Positions 21,701 through 33,600 of a stretch of DNA of 64,000 nucleotides are shown one piece after another. Both the position numbers and the translations under genes were made by a program. Source of the DNA: Nemopilema nomurai (Eukaryota > Cnidaria > Scyphozoa > Rhizostomeae > Rhizostomatidae); the NCBI GenBank assembly GCA_003864495.1, contig ML133471.1:2788257-2852256 (forward strand), read 5' to 3'. The number at the start of each line of letters is the position of its first letter. Positions within the stretch are counted from its first letter, which is position 1. The notes beneath the pieces are model-generated. The model saw only the letters and a list, made by a program, of their open reading frames with translations, did no database searches and was not told where the DNA came from.

Positions 21701-22062
21701 CTAGTAGAATATAAACATATGTCAATGTGTTTTTTATGAAAGCAGTTATAGGTTTACAGTCATCGAACACAATTATCTACAGGTAGTCAACGCATTGAGA
21801 AGGTCAGGTTGCTGATCTCATTCTTTTTCCAGAAACGTAGACCACATATAGAGCTTATACTGGGTAGAATTTCGACTCTACAAAATGCATCCAAAATTGC
21901 CATATTGCAATATTTTGGGAATTTAATTAGGTAGAATGATAAGAACTCGACACGGGAAATAATATTATTTACCAAAGAAAGGAAGCAACTCAGAGGATAT
22001 CCATAATCTTGATTGAAGTACATACCTGTGAATTGTCCTTCACCTCTTTGCTTGCCAAGGTA
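15738..22062. other. Non-genic block of unit 2
   Basis: Same 6.3-kb block as 2999-9328: poly-T run at 15918-15934, TTTC microsatellite near 18040, AT-rich right third. No gene recognised. Holds most of the private substitutions of this unit. Confidence 0.6.
20653..21024 (+). pseudogene. Unit 2 copy of the 123-residue frame, stopped
   Basis: Same stretch as at 7920-8291. A C-to-T change turns a CAA codon into TAA at 20815-20817, before the hydrophobic segment. If the frame ever coded, this copy would make less than half of the product. Confidence 0.2.
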
Positions 22063-22369
22063 ATCACTCACCGTGAGTGATTTTTTAACATATAAAGTGG
22101 TGGGGAAATTCCCCACCAGCCAGCCCCTTTCATTGCCCCACAAGTGGAACATGTTTGCCCCACCACTTAATAGCCCTTATGATTCGGTGACTTTTTTACT
22201 TTTTACTTTATTTGAGATATTTGTGGATGAAATCTTCATTGAACAGGTTTCAAATCTCAATCCATTTTTCCCTGGAACTGCTGCTTCTATAGGTGATTCC
22301 CCTTCTCATTCACAAAGTCTGGAATTTGGAAAGCTCGTATTTCAAGCAAGGCGTACTGTGCCCGAGAGC

Positions 22370-24953
22370 ACGTGGAGCCACACAAGAACGATGTTTTTTT
22401 TAAAACCCAAAGCGAAGAATTTTGTTTTACACTTGCTAGAGCTGTTATGAAAGAAGATGCCAAGGACGGAAAGAAACGAGAAAAGGAAAAGATACCAAGC
22501 AAAATAACATCTTTTATTAAACAAAGAAACAGCAGGGTGTGGGTACAAGAGTTCCCATTTGGCCTAAAGCCAGCATCCCACCTAATAATTCTGATCGCGA
22601 TGTCATCAATCATTTAAAAGCAGTTCCAGAAATACTAAAGGAACACCTCAAGGAGACAATTCCTCGGGTCCACAAGGAGACAGTCCACAAGGAGACAGTC
22701 CACAAGGAGACAGTCCACAAGGAGACAGTCCACAAGGAGACAGTCCACAAGGAGACAGTCCACAAGGAGACAGTCCACAAGGAGACAGTCCACAAGGAGA
22801 CAGTCCACAAAAAGAAGTACAAAAGAGGTTGCTGCTCTGGATAAAAATTACGAAGAGCAGAAAATTGATAATTCTACAAATGGTGTCTCAAGTCATTATT
22901 ATCATGAAATTAAGCTGAGTTTCACAGGCATTATTGCACAGGAATTTGAAGCTGTAAGAAATGGAAGAAAACGCATACATCTACGTTGCAAAGTATGCAA
23001 TGAGCGCGAAGACGAAGCGAAAAAGCTTTCTAAGAATGGGTCAGTTGCTATTGCACAAGAAGTTAGAGCAGATGGGGAGGACAGACTCAATTGATTGTAG
23101 ACCACCTACAATCTTCAATACATAAAGCAGCAAAAAATCAACAACAACTGGAATCTGCTTGGGAAGAGAAAAATTTCAAGCATCCATCGTTGAGATGTTT
23201 AACAAAACAAAAACCAGATGTGGTACGCTTTTCAATAAACTTGGCTACCATGTCTACAATGATTGTCTTCTGGAAACAATTTCCGCTCATTCCTGGCCAG
23301 CTCGATCACTGGCAAAAATTGCTGCCGAAAGACTTGTTGCCCTCGTCACTGATGAAGGACCCGATGCTGTCCTGCAGATTTTGTCCCAGCTAACGCAGAC
23401 TTGCATTACAAAGATCCGGTCTACTACCGAGAGATGTTGTCAGCAATCTATGTAGTTGAGCAAAAAAACAAAGGAAATGTACGACCAGTGTGTTGCTTTC
23501 AGTATACAGATTGACGGGAGCGTAAGCAACATATGCGGGACCACAAATTTGTAAGCTGTCGTATCGTTATGCCAAATGGTGAATACAACACAAAGTTCAT
23601 GATCATGCATTCTCCCCAAGAAAGAGGCTCTCTGGGCTTATTGCAGGCAGTTAACGAAGCTTTGAGAGTATGCGAGGTAGATGAGAAGTTAATGAGTATA
23701 CCCACAGATGGAAAAGCTGCGAATACTGGGTGCAATTCAGGACCTGGAAGCGTCTAAGTGATCAATGGAACATAAATATTCTCACATTCTGTTGTTGCGC
23801 CATCGTTCTGACCTTGCAGTTGAGTCTATAATTCAAACAGTGCCGGGGTTAAAAATATGGAAAGCTTCGCTCACTGGAGTCGCGAAGTACTTTCGTACGT
23901 CAACAGTGAAAACAAAAATTCTAAAACAAGTGAAGCAAGATGCAAAACAATTTCCGAGACAACATGAAGTGAGGTTTGCAGAGCACTTTCTCCAACTCGT
24001 TGAGGCCATACTTGTGTAAGGAAGTGTGGAATGAACTAAAAGTAAATGGGGACCGTAACGAAAAGGCAGAGGCAAGTGGTTTTTTGAAGACTTGGGACGA
24101 AAAGCACATTTGGCTTACATCTCTCATGGGTGACATCCTGGAAATCTTAACAGTTTTGCAAAAACATTTTCAGCGAGATAGCCTTCTTATCACTGACATC
24201 CTTACATTCCGTGATGCAGCATTGAGGAGATTTCAACTCATGGAAGTCTTACCTCCCCAGGAAAGCGAGAATAATTTTGGAAGAATGACATAGAACATCT
24301 TACTGAACCACAAAGAATTGTCATAACAACTTTGTAACAACAAACAGAAGAAATTCCCTCGCAATTCGCACTGAAGTGGTTCAAGCTGCATCAGAATTTC
24401 TTGAAAGACGCCTGCATACAGAACAGGAAAAAATATTAGAAGATATAAGGCAACTTTTGAACACAAATTCACTGTCTGTTTTTATAAAAGCAGGTATTTC
24501 CTTCGTAAAACGCCTTTTCCCTGGCAATGAGGGTAACTTTGCTGATGACAGTTGCGAGCAATAGAGTAGAATCAAAGATGTAGAATTTCTCCCAATGTTA
24601 TCGGTTCAAATCTCTCAGTTCGTTTGCGCAAGTTAGTAGCAATAACGACTGGAATTGTGCACAAAATATTTGCTGCTATTATGAGTCTATCACCACATTC
24701 GATGCAAACAGAACGCATTGTTTCGCATCACAATATCATGGCCAGTGATGCAAGAGTATCAATGACAGATGATACAATTAATACTCGCTTATTCATTGCG
24801 TTGAATGGCATTAGAACTGCTCATTACGACCCAAGAGCTGCTGTTACTCATTTTCTTGCTACAAAAGAACGAAGAAACCGAGAACCAGACTTTGAAACTT
24901 ATAGCAGACGTCAATTTGTGAAGAAATTTTTCAGAAAAGATGGACACTTTTAG
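22370..24953 (+). pseudogene. hAT transposase pseudogene, unit 2
   Basis: Same relic as unit 1, with the shared breaks plus private one-base losses: in CTCAATTG near 23091, GGCTACCATG near 23244, CCTGCAGAT near 23374, GACCTGGAAG near 23742, GCGCCATCG near 23800 and TTACCTCCCC near 24249. These split the core further. A middle piece, MVQAASEFLERRLHTEQEK onward (24376-24564), is open here and ends at the shared TAG after GNFADDSCEQ. The dimerisation domain is intact at 24624-24953. The concentration of one-base losses suggests consensus errors on top of true decay. Confidence 0.83.
22670..22804 (+). repeat. 15-bp minisatellite, unit 2 (9 copies)
   Basis: Nine perfect copies of the same 15-mer, the shortest array of the five. 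Confidence 0.97.
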
Positions 24954-25413
24954 TTATAAACTAGCGATCAGTGATTTTGTTCTATGGTCTATAGCAATGT
25001 TTTAAGAATATTTTTGAAAGCCTGTTTATTTGTAAATTCTACCTTTATCTGTATGCCCTTTTCTCAAATGCCCCACCAGTGAAAAATTTTTAAAAAATGC
25101 CCTTCACTGCATAGCTATAATTGTTGCCCTCCGCTGAGAAAAGGGACTACCAGCATAAATGTAGGCGACAGTTCTCTCCAAAGAACGTGAGTTTTACCAA
25201 CAAAATTTAACAAACCAAAAAAAATGATTTGGGCGACCAAGGGCAAGGGACAACAGAAAGGCAAGTAGATAAATGAACAAGGAAGAAAATTAACGGCCTG
25301 TTTTCGGAAAACATTCGGAAAAGCCTCTAGTACTCATCTAATTAAGAAGCAATTGCAAAACTGGAATAATTGATGGGCTTCGTTATTTACAAATGACTTG
25401 TCAGGGCCAGTAA

Positions 25414-25576
25414 TATCACACGATTTATTGTTTGAAAGGGAAAAGGGCGATTGATTAGCACAGTTTCAGGCTGCCTAAGTCTTGTCCTGTTTGCAATTAT
25501 GGTTCTGTGTTCAGTGATAATTACTGACGATTGCCCGTCCTGTCTGAACACAGTTTATAGGCATCAGGACAAGTCT
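25414..25576 (+). repeat. Diverged satellite copy, left of array C
   Basis: Same relic as at 12848-13006, with a few extra small indels in this copy. Confidence 0.6.
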
Positions 25577-25813
25577 TAAGGATGAACATCAACAAATAAA
25601 TCGAAAAACAGTAAGCAGAAAATATTTCCCTATATAGCATCCCTCTTATCGATCTTAATCACCTGTTCTTTCGCTTTAGTTCAGTTGGCGGATGGAGAGG
25701 ATGGACTACAAGGGACGGAAATGGATGATTTTCATCTGGAAAAAGCAGTGAGTGTTTTGCTCACTTAGCGCGCTTTTGTTTTTTTATATTGTTGTTTTGC
25801 TTATTATGAGTAT

Positions 25814-28800
25814 TAACGTGGGTAGTTTGTTTCCTACCTGTTTCGCATGACGGTGTTCCATCACCATTCATCGCCTTGAAGTGGGGCATAGGGCGATGAG
25901 AAACGTCGTTTCAGGTGCCTTAGGTTGTTGTGTTTTTGTAATCACAATCCCCGTTCATTGTTTAGTACGACAGCCGACAGTGCATCCTCGGTCAGTACAC
26001 AAGAACATTGAATAGGTATCGTAGGACGGTTATGCGATACGAAATTGGAGAGATTTTGCAAGTTAAACCAATAATTTGGAGCAACTACATGTCTCATAGT
26101 GATAAGTATAATTGGTAATTGGGTAGTTTGTTTCCTACCTGTTTCGCATGACGGTGTTCTATCACTATTCATCGCCTTGAAGTGGGGCATAGGGGCGGTG
26201 AGAAACGTCGTTTCAGGTGCCTTAGGTTGTTGTGTTTTTGTAATCACAATCCTAAATTCATTGTTTAGTACCGACAGTGCATCCTCGGTCAGTACACAAG
26301 AACATTGAATAGGTATCGTAGGACGGTTATGCGATACCAAATGGGAGAGTTTTTGCAAGTTAAACCAATAATTTGGAGCAGCTACATGTCTCATGTGATA
26401 AGTATAATTGGTAACTTGGGTAGTTTGTTTCCTACCTGTTTCGCATGACGGTGTTCTATCACCATTCATCGCCTTGAAGTGGGGCATAGGGGCGATGAGA
26501 AACGTCGTTTCAGGTGCCTTAGGTTGTTGTGTTTTTGTAATCACAATCCTAAATTCATTTTAGTACGGACTATGGCCCCTTGGTCAGTACACAAGAACAT
26601 TGAATAGGTATCGTAGGACGGTTATGCGATACAAATGGAGAGTTTTTGCAAGTTAAACAATAATTTGGAGCAGCTACATGTCTCATAGTGATAAGTATAA
26701 TTGGTAACTTGGGTAGTTGTTTCCTACCTGTTTCGCATGACGGTGTTCCATCGCCATTCATCGCCTTGAAGTGGGCATAGGGGCGATGAGAAACGTCGTT
26801 TCAGGTGCCTTAGGTTGTTGTGTTTTTGTAATCACAATCCTAAATTCATTGTTTAGTACCGACTATGGCCTTTGGTCAGTACACAAGAACATTGAATAGG
26901 TATCGTAGGACGGTTATGCGATACCAAATGGGAGAGTTTTTGCAAGCTAAACCAATAATTTGGAGCAACTACATGTCTCATAGTGATAAGTACAGTTGGT
27001 AACTTGGGTAGTTTGTTTCCTACCTGTTTCGCATGACGGTGTTCATCACTATTCATCGCCTTGAAGTGGGGCATAGGGGCGATGAGAAACATCGTTTCAG
27101 GTGCCTTAGGTTGTTGTGTTTTTGTAATCACAATCCAGTTCATTGTTTAGTACCGACTATGGCCCTTCGTCAGTACACAAGAACATTGAATAGGTATCGT
27201 AGGACGGTTATGCGATACAAATGGGAGAGTTTTTGCAAGTTAAACCATAATTTGGAGCACTACATGTCTCATAGTGATAAGTATAATTGGTAACTTGGGT
27301 AGTTTGTTTCCTACCTGTTTCGCATGACGGTGTTCTATCACCATTCATCGCCTTGAAGTGGGGCATAGGGGCGATGAGAAACGTCGTTTCAGGTGCCTTA
27401 GGTTGTTGTGTTTTTGTAATCACAATCCAGTTCATTGTTTAGTACCGACAGTGCATCCTCGGTCAGTACACAAGAACATTGAATAGGTATCGTAGGACGG
27501 TTATGCGATACCAAATGGGAGAGTTTTTGCAAGTTAAACCAATAATTTGGAGCAGCTACATGTCTCATAGTGATGAGTATAATTGGTAACTTGGGTAGTT
27601 TGTTTCCTACCTGTTTCGCATGACGGTGTTCTATCACCATTCATCGCCTTGAAGTGGGGCATAGGGGCGATGAGAAACGTCGTTTCAGGTGCCTTAGGTT
27701 GTTGTGTTTTTGTAATCACAATCCTAAATTCATTGTTTAGTACCGACATGCCCTCGGTCAGTACACAAGAACATTGAATAGGTATCGTAGGACGGTTATG
27801 CGATACAAATGGAGAGTTTTGCAAGTTAAACCAATAATTTGGAGCAACTACATGTCTCATAGTGATAAGTATAATTGGTAACTTGGGTAGTTTGTTTCCT
27901 ACCTGTTTCGCATGACGGTGTTCTATCACCATTCATCGCCTTGAAGTGGGGCATAGGGGCGATGAGAAACGTCGTTTCAGGTGCCTTAGGTTGTTGTGTT
28001 TTTGTAATCACAATCCTAAATTCATTGTTTAGTACCGACAGTGCATCCTCGGTCAGTACACAAGAACATTGAATAGGTATCGTAGGACGGTTATGCGATA
28101 CCAAATGGGAGAGTTTTTGCAAGTTAAACCAATAATTTGGAGCAACTACATGTCTCATAGTGATAAGTATAATTGGTAACTTGGGTAGTTTGTTTCCTAC
28201 CTGTTTCGCATGACGGTGTTCTATCACCATTCATCGCCTTGAAGTGGGGCATAGGGGCGATGAGAAACGTCGTTTCAGGTGCCTTAGGTTGTTGTGTTTT
28301 TGTAATCACAATCCTAAATTCATTGTTTAGTACCGACTATGGCCCCTTGGTCAGTACACAAGAACATTGAATAGGTATCGTAGGACGGTTATGCGATACC
28401 AAATGGGAGAGTTTTTGCAAGTTAAACCAATAATTTGGAGCAACTACATGTCTCATAGTGATAAGTATAATTGGTAACTTGGGTAGTTTGTTTCCTACCT
28501 GTTTCGCATGACGGTGTTCATCCCATTCATCGCCTTGAAGTGGGGCATAGGGGCGATGAGAAACGTCGTTTCAGGTGCCTTAGGTTGTTGTGTTTTTGTA
28601 ATCACAATCCTAAATTCATTGTTTAGTACCGACTATGGCCCTGGTCAGTACACAAGAACATTGAATAGGTATCGTAGGACGGTTATGCGATACCAAATGG
28701 GAGAGTTTTTGCAAGTTAAACCAATAATTTGGAGCAGCTACATGTCTCATAGTGATAAGTATAATTGGTAACTTGGGTAGTTTGTTTCCTACCTGTTTCG

Positions 28801-30365
28801 CATGACGGTGTTCATCACCATTCATCGCCTTGAAGTGGGGCATAGGGGCGATGAGAAACGTCGTTTCAGGTGCCTTAGGTTGTTGTGTTTTTGTAATCAC
28901 AATCCTAAATTCATTGTTTAGTACCGACTATGGCCCCTTGGTCAGTACACAAGAACATTGAATAGGTATCGTAGGACGGTTATGCGATACCAAATGGGAG
29001 AGTTTTTGCAAGTTAAACCAATAATTTGGAGCAGCTACATGTCTCATAGTGATAAGTATAATTGGTAACTTGGGTAGTTTGTTTCCTACCTGTTTCGCAT
29101 GACGGTGTTCTATCACCATTCATCGCCTTGAAGTGGGGCATAGGGGCGATGAGAAACGTCGTTTCAGGTGCCTTAGGTTGTTGTGTTTTTGTAATCACAA
29201 TCCAATTCATTGTTTAGTACCGACTATGGCCCCTCGGTCAGTACACAAGAACATTGAATAGGTATCGTAGGACGGTTATGCGATACCAAATGGGAGAGTT
29301 TTTGCAAGTTAAACCAATAATTTGGAGCAGCTACATGTCTCATAGTGATAAGTATAATTGGTAACTTGGGTAGTTTGTTTCCTACCTGTTTCGCATGACG
29401 GTGTTCTATCACCATTCATCGCCTTGAAGTGGGGCATAGGGGCGATGAGAAACGTCGTTTCAGGTGCCTTAGGTTGTTGTGTTTTTGTAATCACAATCCT
29501 AAATTCATTGTTTAGTACCGACTATGGCCCCTTGGTCAGTACACAAGAACATTGAATAGGTATCGTAGGACGGTTATGCGATACCAAATGGGAGAGTTTT
29601 TGCAAGTTAAACCAATAATTTGGAGCAGCTACATGTCTCATAGTGATAAGTATAATTGGTAACTTGGGTAGTTTGTTTCCTACCTGTTTCGCATGACGGT
29701 GTTCTATCACCATTCATCGCCTTGAAGTGGGGCATAGGGGCGATGAGAAACGTCGTTTCAGGTGCCTTAGGTTGTTGTGTTTTTGTAATCACAATCCAAA
29801 TTCATTGTTTAGTACCGACTATGGCCTCGGTCAGTACACAAGAACATTGAATAGGTATCGTAGGACGGTTATGCGATACCAAATGGGAGAGTTTTTGCAA
29901 GTTAAACCAATAATTTGGAGCAGCTACATGTCTCATAGTGATAAGTATAATTGGTAACTTGGGTAGTTTGTTTCCTACCTGTTTCGCATGACGGTGTTCT
30001 ATCACCATTCATCGCCTTGAAGTGGGGCATAGGGGCGATGAGAAACGTCGTTTCAGGTGCCTTAGGTTGTTGTGTTTTTGTAATCACAATTCCCAGTTCA
30101 TTGTTTAGTACCGACTATGGCCCCTGGTCAGTACACAAGAACATTGAATAGGTATCGTAGGACGGTTATGCGATACCAAATGGGAGAGTTTTTGCAAGTT
30201 AAACCAATAATTTGGAGCAACTACATATCTCATAGTGATAAGTATAATTGGTAACATGGGTAGTTTGTTTCCTACCTGTTTCGCATGACGGTGTTCCATC
30301 GCCATTCATCGCCTTGAAGTGGGGCATAGGGGCGATGAGAAACGTCGTTTCAGGTGCCTTAGGTT
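25814..30365 (+). repeat. 298-bp satellite array C (about 15 monomers, longest)
   Basis: Same satellite, about 16 marker copies between 25895 and 30337. The left ~3 kb has many single-base losses (for example AGGGCGATG near 25891, GTAGTTGTTTCC near 26714, ATACAAATGG near 26631) that are absent from the other arrays. This could be real decay but looks like poor consensus. The right-end monomer is the same special form as in the other arrays. Confidence 0.95.
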
Positions 30366-30655
30366 ATTGTGTTATTTGTGATGACAGTCCTCCGTTCAAC
30401 GCTCTAGTATGACCTCAGCTCGTGGGCTACATACGCAGCAGCATTGAATAGGCATATCTCGACGAGATATCCACGGGTAGAGCGATTGTTACGAATCAAC
30501 CAATGATTAGGAGCGACTACACCTAGTGTTAGTGGTTATATTTGATTTGCCTTATGCGCCCTCTGTCTTCCGTGGCTAAGGATTCCCTCTCTTCCATTTG
30601 AGCATAGTTGGGGACTCAGGACGGCGGTTTGAAAGGGATGCTGAGGCTTTTCAGG
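30366..30655 (+). repeat. Diverged satellite copy, right edge of array C
   Basis: Same relic monomer as in the other units, with the same dyad. Adjoins the clean array directly. Confidence 0.72.
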
Positions 30656-33600
30656 ACGATTTACAACATCTTCTAACCTGAAAGAACGGTAAGCCAAGCA
30701 ATTTGTTTCGTTGTTCGCTTACTAGGCCCCTATCATTAATAAAGTTGCAGGTATCTCATGCGCTCAGTGTTCCACACTTCTTCATTCTTCACTTGGGTAT
30801 TTGGGCGTCTACAAACGCCTTTCATGTAATTTAGATTTTTTTTTTTTTTTTTAATCACCTCCGTCTTCCGATGTTTAGGGCTTAGTTTCGTGAATCGCGA
30901 AGCAAGACATGCTACAGTCCTGAGCAATGTACGTAAAAGAGCAGTGAGAACGGCTAAAGGAACGCGTACAAAGTGCAGAAGGAAAGCTTGCGAAAAGGAA
31001 AGCGAGTTCGTACAAGTTGAAACTTACAGGATTAGCTAACAAGAATTCGATTGCACAAGATTGTATGTTAAAATAATTTATGAAACTAGAATTTTGGTGT
31101 AATCATCAACTACTTTCACGATCAATCTCTGATTTGATGACCTTTCCAAGGTATGAATGCCACCAATTTTTAGATCGTTTATGTTATGAATTCTTAAGTC
31201 CCCACAGAACACTTTCAAGTCTGGTATTTGTAGTTGATCTAGTATCATTTTTTCATGTGCTGGACAAAGGTGTAGAACCAGGAAGAGCCTCGCCCCAACT
31301 TTCGATTGCTCAGTCTATTCGTATATTCCTCTTCCATCTTGGTAAAACCCAACTTATCTTGCATCTAACCTATTGTTTCAAATTCTAGCAAATATTCTTT
31401 CGCATGGTTGTGAATGGAAAACAGCTGAGACAGAAATGAGAAAGTCTGTTCATTAGAAGAGGCATAACACGATCAATTACAGGAATCAAATTACACCCTT
31501 CAAGAGAAATAACCCTCTACCAATGTGCATACCTCATCCTGGTTGCAACCAAAAGGTAAGCAGTGCTGCCTTGTTTCCATTCTATTCCCAGGGTTTCCCA
31601 GTGCTTACCACGAAAGTTGTGACTAGAATACATTTTATAAATATACCATCCAAACGTCTTGATAGAAAGGTAGAAAAATATGCACTTTTATGCAAATCAA
31701 ATATCTACGAGGAGAACTTGATTGCCCCTGCGACCGGAAGCTGATGATCGATGAGTTATTCCAACTAACTTTAAGTGTGACAGTTACCTTGAAATCATAG
31801 TGAGAACTATCTTTTAAGCACCAAGAGTTGTACTGATATTTATTTTACCACCAAAAAGAATTCTACCTGGGCTTGCTCTTCTATTGAAATTTGCCTATAG
31901 CTTTGTGAATTGTTTTCATAAAATGTGATAACTAGACTTTCTTTCAACTGACCTTTTATCAATTCTTTTCAATACACCGAGCTTTCGTCAGATAAATATC
32001 CGTTGTACTTCTTTACCATTATAGTTAGAAGACATCTAGTGGATATCTTATGATATGCCTTGTGAATTTGCCGGAGGAAAGGTCTACGCTTCAAGTACGC
32101 CTGCTTTTTTCAGAATGGAAGCCAAAAGACTTCAATAACTTGCTTGAAAAACCATCTTGCATTACCAAACGGAAAGACCATCTCTGCTATTCGTATTGTG
32201 AGACTTTCAGCTAAGAGGGTGACTGACGATTGTGTGATTAGGCACAAATACATATTTGCTCTGAGAGGTCGTGAATTACAAGGAGTTTCCGACGGCCAAC
32301 TGATTTTGTGATCTTATGGCATTCAGAATTTTTTCATTAGAGACGTGAAAATCACTTAATAGAAGTAGCTATAGGAGCATGGGCGCTGAATTCATGGGGG
32401 CAGTACGGCCAAGTAACCTTTCTGAAAAGTTGATTTGGGAGACATGTTAATGCTTTACGACAAATTCCATATGTTTGCACAGAAAGCTTTGTTAATTAAA
32501 AATGTGAGCGAAAATTGTTTTAGTGACTTAAACAACTAAAGCACAATTTTATTTGTTTTGATTTGCTGTTTTTCTCTGTTCACTTTATGTTTACTTTTTT
32601 TACCAAGACAAATTATTTAAAGGAAATAAATCCTTCTGTAAAATAATCTCTCATCTTCATAAAAAACGGCTCATAGTTATGAACTAGAGATTTGGATATA
32701 AACCTAAACGTATAGGTCCCATGAATGAGATGGATAAAATTTTAAATGAAAACAGATGACCACTAGAATGATGCTTGAGCTTGAGCAACATGATGGAAGG
32801 GTCTTTGCTTCGTGAAACTCAAGAAAAGGCCCTTGGATGGAGGCATATTAATTAGACAGTTGTAAGATTAGAGCATATTTTTTGAGATCCTGTAAAAGAA
32901 GGCGTTTATAAAACAGGAGAGGAGTCAACCGGGTGGTTAATCGTCACCCTTTCTTCCTTTCTTTCTTTCTTTCCCCAGCGTCTGTCATATGAATTTTAGC
33001 AAGATATCTCACCTTCCAAAGTTTTCCTAAATATCATAATCAATGCTTTTGAGAATCGTCGCATTTTCTTTTCTGAGCGGTAAAATAATTGTTAATTTCA
33101 AGTCTAGGAGATGCATTTTTAGCCATTCTTTAAGGCTAATTTCAAAAATTTTGTTCGCGTTGTACTCAATTATGTTGATCCTCCTTTGTCTGTAAACATC
33201 ACTGTTATCCAGGTTGGTTGGCTTGGCCTAATTGTTCAACTTTTGTTAGGAATAAAGTTTGGATATTCCAAAGAACCTTTACCAACTCATTAGGGCATGT
33301 CATGTTGCCGAGATGGCATTATGAAGACTCAGAAAGGCTTCTTGTGAAATTCGAATCTTTCACTGGCTTATTACTTTCTGTATGAGATACCAGTAAGCAT
33401 ATCCAAGCAGCCTTTGTAAGTCACTGTGGCTCAAGCAAAACCACTAGTTGCCCTTTGAGAAGCGCCTTTTACAGCATTCGAAGTGACGATGTAACTGGGA
33501 TGCAATTGCAGCCGTGGTGTACAGACTAACCGCAGAACAATACCAAAGGAAGAATCTACATCCCCTAAACTATTATGAGCGATCGTGATCCTTTAAGACA

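Larger units (their letters stand above)
22063..25109 (+). mobile_element. Decayed hAT-family DNA transposon, unit 2
   Basis: Same element as in unit 1, about 3.05 kb because the minisatellite is short. A G-to-C change near 22110 makes its left end contain the perfect palindrome GTGGGGAAATTCCCCAC, which the other units lack. Several single-base losses lie in the gene. Confidence 0.65.
13251..25813 (+). repeat. Macrosatellite unit 2 (complete, 12.56 kb)
   Basis: Complete unit measured from the first satellite base to the first satellite base of the next unit. It is the shortest complete unit because both variable parts are short: about 7.4 satellite monomers and 9 minisatellite copies. It is also the most divergent by eye, with private substitutions at about 16264, 20815 (a new stop codon), 21226, 22110 and 22170, and it carries many single-base losses between 23080 and 24260. 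Confidence 0.93.
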
